DNA from: an uncultured Parvibacter sp.
GTDB taxonomy: Bacteria > Actinomycetota > Coriobacteriia > Coriobacteriales > Eggerthellaceae
NCBI GenBank assembly: GCA_947649875.1
Contig: CANSTH010000003.1
Location: 1 to 53,831 of the forward strand
Length of the DNA: 53,831 bases
Direction of reading: 5' to 3'
The notes under the pieces are model-generated. The model had not been told where the DNA came from. It did no database searches and worked only from the letters and a program-made list of their open reading frames with translations. A program made the position numbers and the translations under genes. Positions 34,086-42,021 of this stretch are shown one piece after another; within the stretch, counting starts at the first letter, position 1; each line of letters starts with the position of its first letter.

Positions 34086-35288
34086 ATGAATCTGATTATG
34101 AAAAACAAGGTGCTCTCTGCTGTGTGCGCCGTGCTGGCCGTGGTCGGCATCGTGTGCTGGGTCATGCAGCTGAGCCAGGGCCTGTCGCTTACCGGCATGT
34201 CCACCGCAAATTCGTGGGGCCTCTACATTGCCATGTTCATGTTCTTTGTGGGGCTTTCCGCTGGCGGTCTGATCGTGGCCTCCTCTGCTAGCGTGTTCCA
34301 CATCAAGCGCTTCAAGGCGGTGGCGCTCCCTGCCATCGTGTTGTCCACGGTGTGCATCTGCCTTGCCGGTATGTTTGTGCTCATCGACCTGGGTGGCATT
34401 CAGCGCATTTGGCGTCTGTTCACCGGCCCCAACTTCGCCTCTCCGTTGGTGTGGGACATTTGCGTGATCACGCTGTACCTGGTTATCAACATCCTCTATC
34501 TGGTGAACATGCGCCGCGGCAACGACCGCGTGGTGACCATCATCTCCCGCTTCGCCCTGCCCTGCGCCATTCTGGTGCACTCGGTGACTGCCTGGATCTT
34601 CGGCCTCCAGATGGCCAAAGAGGGTTGGTATTCCGCCATCATGGCCCCCATCTTCGTGGCGTCCGCCATGGATTCCGGCCTGGCGCTGCTGCTGTGCGTG
34701 CTGGCCGTGCTGAAGAAGGCGCGCATCTTCAACACCTCCGGCGACCTTATGGCCTCGCTGGCCGGCCTCCTGTGCACCTGCATCGCCGTGGACGCCTTCT
34801 TCATCTTCTGCGAAGTGCTGACCATGGCCTATCCTGGTGCCGCCGGTGCCGAGACGCTGGCGCTTATGACTGCCGGTCCTACCGCGCCGTTCTTCTGGTT
34901 CGAAATCATCGGCGGCCTGGTGATTCCCTTCTGCGTGCTGGTGTTTGCGAAGAACCGCGAGCGTACCGGCCTGGTAGTGGGGGCTAGCGTGCTGGTGATT
35001 GCCGGCGTGCTGTGCAAGCGCCTGTGGCTGCTGCTTACCTCCTTCATCGTGCCGAACGTTCAGGGCGCGCCGGGCATCATGAGCGATGGAAGCTGGACGT
35101 TGATGGGTTCTTATGCCCCCACCTTGCCCGAGGTGGCCATTGTGCTGGGAGTTGTTTCCGTGGGCGTGCTGGGCTTCGAGCTGCTGGCCGGTTGGGCCCT
35201 GGCGCCTGCCACTGAGGCCGCTTCTGTCAAGGCCAAGGCTCCGGCAGCCGCGGCCGACATGGAGGATGCCGCTCCCAGCTTGGGTTAA
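34086..35288 (+). CDS. NrfD/PsrC-type membrane anchor of the molybdoenzyme
   Basis: A 400-residue protein with about ten helices. GLYIAMFMFFVGLSAGGLIVASSA near the N terminus, LIDLGGIQRIWRLFTGPNFASPLVWD, and later EIIGGLVIPFCVLVFAKNR match the NrfD family of quinol-oxidising anchors. The last 25 residues are an Ala-rich soluble tail. Third gene of the operon, after a 127-nt gap. A terminator follows. It should draw electrons from menaquinol for the catalytic subunit. Confidence 0.92.
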   Translation: MNLIMKNKVLSAVCAVLAVVGIVCWVMQLSQGLSLTGMSTANSWGLYIAMFMFFVGLSAGGLIVASSASVFHIKRFKAVALPAIVLSTVCICLAGMFVLIDLGGIQRIWRLFTGPNFASPLVWDICVITLYLVINILYLVNMRRGNDRVVTIISRFALPCAILVHSVTAWIFGLQMAKEGWYSAIMAPIFVASAMDSGLALLLCVLAVLKKARIFNTSGDLMASLAGLLCTCIAVDAFFIFCEVLTMAYPGAAGAETLALMTAGPTAPFFWFEIIGGLVIPFCVLVFAKNRERTGLVVGASVLVIAGVLCKRLWLLLTSFIVPNVQGAPGIMSDGSWTLMGSYAPTLPEVAIVLGVVSVGVLGFELLAGWALAPATEAASVKAKAPAAAADMEDAAPSLG

Positions 35289-35299
35289 CTCTTCCCGCA

Positions 35300-35336
35300 G
35301 GGTGCCGGACTCCTCCACTTGCCCGGCACCCTTTCT
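35300..35336 (+). terminator. Terminator of the molybdoenzyme operon
   Basis: A perfect 9-bp stem GGGTGCCGG / CCGGCACCC with a 14-nt loop is followed by a short TTTCT. Confidence 0.8.
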
Positions 35337-35471
35337 ACCCGATGCGACCAATGTGCATAAGCAGCTCTGCGCAGAAGCGACTCCTTGTTTCTGGGAGTTG
35401 CTTCTGCGTTGCCACTGCTTGGCGTTGAGTACTAGGGATTTCGCTGTTGCTTCGGCGCTCTACTAAGGCTA

Positions 35472-35509
35472 TATAATAGGGGCTTCCGCGTTCACCCAAA
35501 GGAGCCCCT
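35472..35509 (+). promoter_or_regulatory. -10 box and inverted repeat over the thioesterase ribosome site
   Basis: TATAAT lies at 35472-35477. AGGGGCT (35478-35484) is inverted as AGCCCCT (35503-35509), which ends directly at the ATG and takes in part of the AAAGGAG ribosome site. If transcription starts upstream of 35478 the hairpin could hide the ribosome site; if it starts 7 nt after the -10, the repeat would act only in DNA. Confidence 0.6.
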
Positions 35510-35944
35510 ATGTTTGTTGATACGCCCATAAACGTTCGTTATGCCGATACCGACATGATGGGAGTGGTATACCACGGCAGCTACCTGCTCTACTTCGAGG
35601 ACGGGCGGGTGGATTACCTGCAGAAGAACGGCTTTTCCTATACTGCCGTGGAGGAGGCCGGATATATGAGCCCCATCTACCACCTTGACGTTCAGTACGG
35701 TGCACCCTTGCGCTATGGCGAAGCGGGCTTCTTGCGCACATCGGTCGAATCGGTAACTCCTACGCGCACGGTGTACCGCCAGAGGGTGTTTCATGAGGGC
35801 GACGATCCCGAGACGGACCGGCCTCTGGTGGACGGTCGGGTAACCGTGTGCCTGGTAGAGAAGGACACCTTCCGCCCCGTCAGTCAGAAGCACGCCCTGC
35901 CCGAGCTGTACGCCTTCTACAAACAAGAAGTTACCGGGCAATAG
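35510..35944 (+). CDS. Hotdog-fold acyl-CoA thioesterase, YbgC/FcbC type
   Basis: A 144-residue thioesterase of the 4-hydroxybenzoyl-CoA thioesterase/YbgC group. The signature VRYADTDMMGVVYHGSYLLYFEDGR carries the catalytic Asp15 and the nearby His22 (the pattern is read at 9-33). It should hydrolyse acyl-CoA or acyl-carrier thioesters in the cytoplasm. The gene is monocistronic by its own promoter and the preceding terminator. Substrate unknown. Confidence 0.92.
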   Translation: MFVDTPINVRYADTDMMGVVYHGSYLLYFEDGRVDYLQKNGFSYTAVEEAGYMSPIYHLDVQYGAPLRYGEAGFLRTSVESVTPTRTVYRQRVFHEGDDPETDRPLVDGRVTVCLVEKDTFRPVSQKHALPELYAFYKQEVTGQ

Positions 35945-35999
35945 GGCTTTGCATGCAAGGTGCTGCTGGGGGGAGGGTCAGCTACTTGCCTCGGAGTCA

Positions 36000-36162
36000 C
36001 CGTGGCCAAAACAAGCGCCTATTCTGGCCACGGAATCGAAAACGGGTCGTTTTTCACGAATCGCTTCGAAGCAATATCCGTCTTGCGATAATAGATTGCG
36101 AATTTTCCCCAAGACAAGCCTCGTAAATGCTACCGAGCCCAGAACAAGCGTCTATTCTGGGC
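36000..36162 (+). repeat. Two hairpins with a shared loop sequence
   Basis: Hairpin one: CCGTGGCCA (36000-36008) pairs perfectly with TGGCCACGG (36025-36033). Hairpin two: GCCCAGAA (36137-36144) pairs perfectly with TTCTGGGC (36155-36162). The loops share AACAAGCGyCTATTCTGG while the stem sequences differ but still pair. They fill the gap before the TlpA-like gene; otherwise this 328-nt gap shows no gene. Confidence 0.75.
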
Positions 36163-36272
36163 CTGCGCTCCAAAGGGAATGGCTTTGTGATGAATTTGGG
36201 ATTTCGGAAATTTGCAAGACTCGTTTGCTAAAGTGGGCGAAAACACAACTCAACTTGAAGGAGCGAGTTTTC

Positions 36273-37022
36273 ATGAGGAAGATTTTTGTAAAAGCTACGG
36301 TCATCTCGGCTGCCTTGGTCATTGGGCTTTTCGCGGCCGGCTGCGCCGCGCCTAACGCTTCGGCGCCGGGCAATGGCAGCGCGGCTTCCGGTCAGGAGCA
36401 GGGCCAGGGAAACAACAGCGGCAATGGTCGGGGTGGCTCTGCCGATGGCGAACAGGGCAATGGCTCGAACGGCCAGGGCCAGGGGAAAGGAAACGGCAAC
36501 GGTCAGGGCAATGGAAAAGTTGAGGGCAACTGGAAAGGTACCGATGTGGCCGAGGCGCCCACAGTGAGCGACTTGGGCAATTTCACCGCATCCACCATCG
36601 ATGGCGGCACCTTCTCAGCGGCCGATCTTGCCGACAAAGATATCACCATCGTGAACTTCTGGTCCACCACCTGTCCGCCTTGCAGGGCGGAGATGCCCGA
36701 CTTGGCGGAAATCCAGCAAGAGCTGCCCGCCAACGTGCAACTGATAACGGTGCTGTTGGACGGCCAGTCCGGTGTGCAGGAGGCGCAATCTATTCTGACC
36801 CAAGCGGGTTATCGCGGCGTCACGCTGGTGCCCGACGGGAATTCCGGCGACCTTATTGCCGCCGTGAGCGACATCATGTATATGCCCACTACGGTGCTCT
36901 ACGATAGCCAAGGGGTTGCCCTCTCCGAGTTTATCGGTGGCCAGGCCGACCTGGAGGATACCATCGAGAACGCTGTGAATCACCAGCTGTCCATCATGGG
37001 CAAGCCCGCGATCGACCTGTAG
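36273..37022 (+). CDS. TlpA/ResA-like thioredoxin-fold lipoprotein
   Basis: A 249-residue lipoprotein: signal peptide with lipobox FAAGC (Cys24), a Gly/Asn/Gln-rich low-complexity spacer (about 30-88), then a thioredoxin-like domain with WSTTCPPCRAEMPD (redox pair Cys134/Cys137) and the cis-proline region YMPTTVLYD. It should act outside the membrane as a thiol-disulfide reductase. GAAGGAG lies upstream of ATG 36273; the frame is open further upstream but without a start of quality. It begins a three-gene set with a CXXC peptide and a membrane polyferredoxin, suggesting reducing power is moved across the membrane. Confidence 0.92.
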   Translation: MRKIFVKATVISAALVIGLFAAGCAAPNASAPGNGSAASGQEQGQGNNSGNGRGGSADGEQGNGSNGQGQGKGNGNGQGNGKVEGNWKGTDVAEAPTVSDLGNFTASTIDGGTFSAADLADKDITIVNFWSTTCPPCRAEMPDLAEIQQELPANVQLITVLLDGQSGVQEAQSILTQAGYRGVTLVPDGNSGDLIAAVSDIMYMPTTVLYDSQGVALSEFIGGQADLEDTIENAVNHQLSIMGKPAIDL

Positions 37023-37087
37023 AGGGCACTGGGCTGCGGGGCCAATCGCGGGGAATCGCGCGAACGCAATGACGTGCAGGTGGAAGT

Positions 37088-37171
37088 CGTAGGGCAGAGA
37101 TTCTATCTCTGCCTCCCGAACGACCGGTTATGGGTCGCAGCTTTAGGCCGAGATAGAATCTCGGTCCTACG
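37088..37171 (+). repeat. Cruciform-forming palindromic repeat, copy 4
   Basis: An 84-bp unit: CGTAG, GGCAGAGAT-TCT-ATCTCTGCC, central hairpin CGACC/GGTCG, GGCCGAGAT-AGA-ATCTCGGtC, CTACG. It lies between the TlpA-like and CXXC peptide genes. Confidence 0.9.
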
Positions 37172-37185
37172 AAAGTGGCAGAGCG

Positions 37186-37356
37186 GTGAACGAGGCGAAA
37201 GGCAATGGCGTGACGAGGGCGCAATCTATAGCATTGGTGGCGATAGTGGCCATTGTGGCCATCGCTGCCATTGTCTTCGGCCTTATGCAGGGTGAGGCGG
37301 CCGTGGTGTTCAATAAGGCCGCCCGCATTTGCCTGGAATGCATCGGCATTGGGTAG
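37186..37356 (+). CDS. CD1871A-type CXXC motif membrane peptide
   Basis: A 56-residue peptide starting at GTG 37186: a polar N terminus, one membrane helix (about 15-34, rich in Ala/Ile/Val), and a C terminus ending [11 protein letters not shown] with a CxxC pair (Cys49, Cys52). This end matches the CD1871A family of small CXXC proteins, which are found beside TlpA-like and polyferredoxin genes in anaerobes. It may relay thiol redox equivalents between its two neighbours; that is inferred. The polyferredoxin gene starts 9 nt after its stop. The ribosome site is weak. Confidence 0.8.
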   Translation: MNEAKGNGVTRAQSIALVAIVAIVAIAAIVFGLMQGEAAVVFNKAARICLECIGIG

Positions 37357-37365
37357 GGCGGCAAG

Positions 37366-38280
37366 GTGAAAATTAGAACCCAAAGGCTGATTCAACTGGC
37401 TGCTGCGGCGGTATTGAACGGCTATGCCATGGGATTTGCCGAGGGCAAAATCTTCACCGGCCCCACCAAGAGCGTGTGCGTCCCAGTGCTGAATTGCTAC
37501 TCCTGTCCCGGCGCCCTGGGCGCGTGCCCCATCGGTGCGCTGCAGGCGGCTTTTGGTTCCACCGGCCGCGGATTCCCCTTTTATGTGGTGGGAACGCTAC
37601 TGCTGTTCGGCATCTTACTGGGGCGCCTTTCCTGTGGGCTTCTGTGCCCCTTCGGCTTTATCCAGGATTTGCTGCATCGCATCCCTGTTCCCAAGCTGAA
37701 GGTTCCGGCCAAAATCGACCGCCCGCTGCGCTGGCTGAAGTACGGGGTGCTGGCAATCATGGTGATAGGGCTGCCAGCGATAGTGGCCGCCGCCAACGGC
37801 TACGCTCCACCGTTCTTCTGCGAGTTCTTGTGCCCTGCCGGCACGCTGGAAGCAGGGGTGCCGCTGCTTGCCATGGACGAGCGCTTGCGCAGCCAAATCG
37901 GATGGCTGTTCAACTGGAAGACGGCCATTCTGCTTGCCATCGTGGTCCTGTCCCTGTTCATACATCGGCCATTTTGCCGCTATCTGTGTCCGCTTGGGGG
38001 GCTGTGGGGGCTGTTCAACCGTTTCAGTTTGGTGCAGCTGCAATGGGCCGAGCCCACCTGCGTCCACTGTGGGAAGTGTGCGAAAGCATGCCCGATGGCG
38101 GTAGATCCCGTGAAGGATCAGGCCAGTGCCGAATGCATCCGCTGCACCACCTGCGTTTCCGTGTGCCCCACCAACTCGCTGCACCTGCGCACTCTTCTAA
38201 GGCCGAAAGCCTCTCTTCCCAAAGACGCTGGTGCCACTCTCGAAACCTCAAGCGCCGGGAATCCCGAAGAGCAAGCCTAA
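37366..38280 (+). CDS. Membrane 4Fe-4S polyferredoxin, NapH/NosR/CcdA-partner type
   Basis: A 304-residue protein with about five helices and many cysteines. Membrane-side pairs include CYSCPGALGACPIGAL, CGLLCPFG, CEFLCPAG and CRYLCPLGG. The C-terminal cytoplasmic part has two classical clusters: CVHCGKCAKACP and CIRCTTCVSVCP. It resembles NapH/NosR-type electron-transfer proteins. With the TlpA-like lipoprotein and the CXXC peptide it may carry electrons from ferredoxin to extracytoplasmic thiols. The start is GTG 37366. The stop codon TAA lies inside a copy of the dispersed tripartite-repeat motif, so that repeat defines the C terminus. Confidence 0.9.
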   Translation: MKIRTQRLIQLAAAAVLNGYAMGFAEGKIFTGPTKSVCVPVLNCYSCPGALGACPIGALQAAFGSTGRGFPFYVVGTLLLFGILLGRLSCGLLCPFGFIQDLLHRIPVPKLKVPAKIDRPLRWLKYGVLAIMVIGLPAIVAAANGYAPPFFCEFLCPAGTLEAGVPLLAMDERLRSQIGWLFNWKTAILLAIVVLSLFIHRPFCRYLCPLGGLWGLFNRFSLVQLQWAEPTCVHCGKCAKACPMAVDPVKDQASAECIRCTTCVSVCPTNSLHLRTLLRPKASLPKDAGATLETSSAGNPEEQA

Positions 38281-38325
38281 GTAGCTCGATTTTTTCTGAT
38301 GGAGCGGCCGATCTCGGTTCTGGCA
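38277..38325 (-). repeat. Fragment of the tripartite repeat element
   Basis: CTAAGTAGCTCGATTTTTTC is the inverted motif without its first bases. The next 38 nt resemble the motif-to-motif spacer of the copy at 53557 (CGGCCGATyTCGGTTCT is shared). No second motif or core follows. Confidence 0.85.
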
Positions 38326-38348
38326 ACCACCCGGACGGTACGCTGCCG

Positions 38349-39404
38349 CTACTTCTTCTCGTTGTCGGGGAGGGTGGTGAGGGCCTCCACTACTTCCTTC
38401 GCCAGCTTTTGTTGACGCTCGGGGGTGAGACGGTCGGAGATGCGCACCACTATCGAGCCCACTACCTCATGGTAGCCGGGGGCAAGGTCGGTGCCGTCGA
38501 ACTGGGAAATGTAGTCGTTGCGGGCTTCGGCCTGCTCCACGGTGGGGTACACCTCCACCGAGCCACCGCCCGAGGTGCCCTTTCCCACAACGCCTTCGCC
38601 ATAAACCTTGTCTTGGATAATCAGCGAGTAGCTGAAGTACACCATGGCGCTGTAACCCTCTGGCTGGTTCAGCAAGCCATTGGGGTCGTTTTCGGGAGTT
38701 ACCGCCTCGGCGGCGATGATGTGGGGCACAGTGCGCAGCCGCTCGATTACGTTGCTGGCGGTGGGATCCACCACCAGCTCGCGCAGGGCAATACTGTCCT
38801 CCAGCGCGTCTTCCGCCTCGTTCAGCTGCCTGACCAACTGGGCATAGTTGCCGGAGATGCGAATCTTGTTGGTCACCATGTGGATCTCTTCGGTGGTAGA
38901 AGGCATGGATGGGACTTCGTCCTTCGCGGCCCTCGCCTCGTCCATCAGCTCCTGGGCGCGGGTGATCAGCTGAATCTCAAGAGGCTGTGCGCCGGAGTTC
39001 ACCAAGAACTGCAACGATGCAACCGCCTGGTCCAGCGCCTCGTTACGCTCTTGCAGGGCGGCGGCCGAGCGCTGGTAGCTGTCCACCGCCTTCTGGTATT
39101 CGGCGAAGTTGGTGGTCACCACTGTGGCGATGGCGCAGGCGGCTACCACCAGCACGCAAGCAGCTGCAATAGCTATGCGAATCTTTGTGCCATGGGCCAG
39201 CGGTTCCTTAGCTTTGAGTTTTTCGGAGTCCTTGGGCCCACCGGATTCCTTGGGTTCCTCAAGCTCTTGGGGCTCCTCGGCATCGTTGGCTTCTGCGGCG
39301 CTTTCGGCCTTAGCGGCCTTGTCGCCATTCTCAGCCCTATCGACAGCCATATCAACAACCTCTTCCGCAGTGGCCGTCGTGTCTTTTGCATTCTCTTCAG
39401 TCAC
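38349..39404 (-). CDS. Hypothetical single-helix membrane protein
   Basis: A 351-residue protein I do not recognise. The N terminus (1-72) is acidic and low-complexity (Glu/Ala/Lys/Pro). One membrane helix runs at about 75-97. A helical, coiled-coil-like region follows (about 98-215), then a possible beta-rich part with SAMVYFSYSLIIQDKVYGEG. The layout suggests a cytoplasmic tail and a larger outside domain. It converges with the polyferredoxin gene, and no partner lies beside it. Start is GTG 39404, after AAGGAG. Confidence 0.75.
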   Translation of the reverse strand: MTEENAKDTTATAEEVVDMAVDRAENGDKAAKAESAAEANDAEEPQELEEPKESGGPKDSEKLKAKEPLAHGTKIRIAIAAACVLVVAACAIATVVTTNFAEYQKAVDSYQRSAAALQERNEALDQAVASLQFLVNSGAQPLEIQLITRAQELMDEARAAKDEVPSMPSTTEEIHMVTNKIRISGNYAQLVRQLNEAEDALEDSIALRELVVDPTASNVIERLRTVPHIIAAEAVTPENDPNGLLNQPEGYSAMVYFSYSLIIQDKVYGEGVVGKGTSGGGSVEVYPTVEQAEARNDYISQFDGTDLAPGYHEVVGSIVVRISDRLTPERQQKLAKEVVEALTTLPDNEKK

Positions 39405-39651
39405 GCCGGCTCCTTTCTGCGTTTACCTGCCAATCGATGCACAGCGCAGAAGACAGTCTAGCAGAGCGCACACAACCTTAGGCCACACCAGCCCATCAGT
39501 TCAGAAAATGCCCGAACTCTCAGCCTCCCTGTATCGCCGTCTTGCAGGGGTCACAGTAAGCAGCCGCGACGCGTGGCAACGCCCATCCGGTATGCGCCGA
39601 TAGCCCCGCGCGCGAGCACGGTTTTGCGACTCCCCTTGCTGGCTTTCGCCT

Positions 39652-40083
39652 TTAAGCTACAACCTCGAAAGAATCTCCCACCATGAGGCGGCCGCCGCTG
39701 ACTACCCGGCAAAACACGCCCTCGCGCGGCATGATGCAGTCGCCCATCTTGTGATAGATGGCGCAATGGGAGTGGCACTCCTTCCCAACCTGGGTAAGCT
39801 CCAGCTCTACCTGGCCACTTTTGAAGCGCGTGCCAATGGGAAGCGTCTTCAAATCGAAGCCTTCCACCACGATGTTCTCGCCGAACGCGCCATCGGCCAC
39901 TCCGGCCCCCTGGGCGTTGAAGTCCTGAATTTTCTCGAAGGCCAGCAGGCTCACCTGCCGATGCCAGTTGCCCGCATGGGCATCGTCCACAATGCCCCAG
40001 TCCTCCTTCAGCACAATGGAGGGCTTCGCGGTTTTCTGAATTCCCTTGCGATCGCTTGTGCACACAGCCTTGATTGTGCCCAT
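39652..40083 (-). CDS. MOSC-domain protein
   Basis: A 143-residue single MOSC domain. Motifs: LKEDWGIVDDAHAGNWHRQVSLLA (about 25-48 pattern), GAFGENIVVEGFDL, LPIGTRF, and LTQVGKECHSHCAIY with Cys102 or a nearby cysteine as the likely cofactor or sulfur ligand. MOSC domains bind the molybdenum cofactor or carry sulfur to metal centres, in keeping with the molybdoenzyme in this window. ATG 40083 follows GAGAAAGGG; the frame extends 24 codons further without a good start. Confidence 0.9.
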   Translation of the reverse strand: MGTIKAVCTSDRKGIQKTAKPSIVLKEDWGIVDDAHAGNWHRQVSLLAFEKIQDFNAQGAGVADGAFGENIVVEGFDLKTLPIGTRFKSGQVELELTQVGKECHSHCAIYHKMGDCIMPREGVFCRVVSGGRLMVGDSFEVVA

Positions 40084-40296
40084 GAGTGCACCCTTTCTCT
40101 CGTCGACAACGCGGCGCCACTTCGCGTGCCCGGTGCACTGTGAACATTGCCCCACCCCGCTGCACTACGAGGTGGGGAAGATTTTGGCGCACGGAAATAC
40201 TACCATACAACTAGACATTCTCAACCTGGAATAATGATGTTTCCCTGTGCGGCTTGGCATGTTGGGGGACATCAGGCCGCCTGCCAATAAGGTACA

Positions 40297-40497
40297 GGGA
40301 GCGCCCCGGGAGGCGGTTCGCGGAGCTCCGGGCGCCCCGCCAAAGAACGCGGCCCATAAGGAGGCGGCTATGCCTGCCGCAGTCCAAGATTCTGGGACGG
40401 GACGCCAGATCCCCTGCGCCATCTCGCCGCCTCCCTAGGCCGCGTTCGACGCGGGAAGAAGCGCCCGACGCTCGGCGAACCGCCTCCCGGCGCTCCC
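40297..40497. repeat. 200-bp GC-rich foldback
   Basis: GGGAGCGCC-CC-GGGAGGCGGTTCGC at 40297-40321 is answered by GCGAACCGCCTCCCGGCGCTCCC at 40475-40497 (23 paired positions, 2-nt bulge). Inside, GAACGCGGCC pairs with GGCCGCGTTC and GGAGGCGGC with GCCGCCTCC. The loop of about 55 nt has GTCC/GGGAC. It could be a structured RNA or a small mobile element; no protein signal is clear. It lies between the MOSC and hexomutase genes, in a 471-nt gap. Confidence 0.75.
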
Positions 40498-40554
40498 CCG
40501 CGGTGAGCTATCGGGCGGCGGGGAGCAGCCTATAGATCTTCGATTCGATTGGGC

Positions 40555-41970
40555 CTATTCCCCTTTGACTACTGCTTCGGCGGCATCGAGGAGGGCGTTT
40601 ACCTCGCCGGTGGTTTCGGCTTCGGCGTATACGCGCACGAGCGGCTCGGTGCCGCTGGGACGCATCATCACCCAGGCATCGTCTTCCAGCAGCAGCTTCA
40701 CACCGTCGCGACGGTCGTAGCCCAGCACCTTCTTGCCGCCGAACACATCGGTGGCGTAAGCGGGCATGATGTCCGTCTTGAAGTGGTCGATTTGCTGGGG
40801 CGTGAGGGCCACGCCGCGGCGGGCGAATTCCAGGGCGCCCACTTCCTCCAGCATATCGGCCACCAATGCCCCCAGGTCCTTCCCCTTTTGGGCCATCATC
40901 TCAGTGAGCAGCAGAGCCATAAGCAGGCCGTCACGTTCCTTCACGTGACCGGGCAGCCCGATGCCGCCGGACTCTTCGCCGCCCAGCAGCACGCCGCCCT
41001 TCTCCATCTCGGCGTAGATCCACTTGAAGCCCACGGGGGTGGACACCAGCTCCAGCCCCAGCTTGCGGCACATGCGGTCCAGCATGGCCGAGGCGGTGAC
41101 GGTGCTTACCACGCGGCCGGTTTCACCGCGGTCGCGCACCATGTGCTCGGTGATCAGGGTAATGATGCGGTGGGGGTTCACGAAATTGCCCTGGCTGTCG
41201 CCGCCGCCGATGCGGTCGGCGTCGCCGTCGTTGATGAACAGGGCGTCGTAGCCCAACTCGCGCACTTTCGCCAGGCCCTCGTCAACCCATGGGGGTACCG
41301 GTTCGGGGTGCAGCCCTTCGAAAGTGGGGTCGGCAGCGTTGTGGATTTCCACCACTTCCACGTTCATGGAGCGCAGCAGCTGGGCCAGGGACAGGCGGCC
41401 GGCGCCGAACAGCGGATCCAGTACCACACGCAAGCCAGCATCGCGGATGGCCTCCACGTCCACCAGCTCGGTTAGGGCCTCTAAGTAGGGGGTCATCAGG
41501 TCGCTCTCGGCGAAGTTGCCGCGGGCTTCGGTGGGCTGGGCGGGCAGCACCGCTTCCACTCGGTCGGTGAACTCTTTGGGGCTGGCGCCGCCGTCGGCCA
41601 TGCGCAGCTTTACCCCCAAGTACTCGGCGGGGTTGTGGCTGGATGTAAGCATAAGGCCGCCCACTGCCTCGGGGTTGTGGGCCACCGACCAGCACAGGGT
41701 GGGGGTGGGACAATAGTCTTGGGTGAGCAGCACGGTGAAGCCCTCGGCTGCCACCACTTCGGCTGCCAGTGCGGCAAAGCGGTGGGCGTCAACACGACAA
41801 TCGTGCCCTACGATGATGGCGCCCAGGTTGTCGGCGGTGCGGCCGGCCGCCAGGGCATCTTCCTTGAACACCTTCGCCGCGGCCTCTGCCACGCGCACCA
41901 GATTGCCCTCAGTGAAGCCTTCTCCGATGATGGCCCGCCATCCGTCGGTGCCGAAATGCACTTCCTCCAC
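40555..41970 (-). CDS. Phosphoglucomutase/phosphomannomutase family enzyme
   Basis: A 471-residue alpha-D-phosphohexomutase that moves phosphate between C1 and C6 of a hexose phosphate. FGTDGWR at 6-12, the phosphoserine loop LTSSHNP with Ser111, the Mg-binding INDGDADRIGG near 235, GGEESGGIG near 325, and the C-terminal RPSGTEPLVRVYAE phosphate-binding loop are all present, so it should be active. The specific sugar is not readable. GTG start with AAAGGA upstream. Confidence 0.94.
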   Translation of the reverse strand: MEEVHFGTDGWRAIIGEGFTEGNLVRVAEAAAKVFKEDALAAGRTADNLGAIIVGHDCRVDAHRFAALAAEVVAAEGFTVLLTQDYCPTPTLCWSVAHNPEAVGGLMLTSSHNPAEYLGVKLRMADGGASPKEFTDRVEAVLPAQPTEARGNFAESDLMTPYLEALTELVDVEAIRDAGLRVVLDPLFGAGRLSLAQLLRSMNVEVVEIHNAADPTFEGLHPEPVPPWVDEGLAKVRELGYDALFINDGDADRIGGGDSQGNFVNPHRIITLITEHMVRDRGETGRVVSTVTASAMLDRMCRKLGLELVSTPVGFKWIYAEMEKGGVLLGGEESGGIGLPGHVKERDGLLMALLLTEMMAQKGKDLGALVADMLEEVGALEFARRGVALTPQQIDHFKTDIMPAYATDVFGGKKVLGYDRRDGVKLLLEDDAWVMMRPSGTEPLVRVYAEAETTGEVNALLDAAEAVVKGE

Positions 41971-42021
41971 TGCCGCGTCCTTTCTGCCGAAACCTAAGTT
42001 CTCGTATGGGCCAATTCTAGC

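Noticed and set aside
37476-39461. A 661-codon plus-strand frame across the polyferredoxin gene and the next gene
   Set aside because: It runs in the wrong frame through one gene and antisense through another, so it cannot be a real protein.
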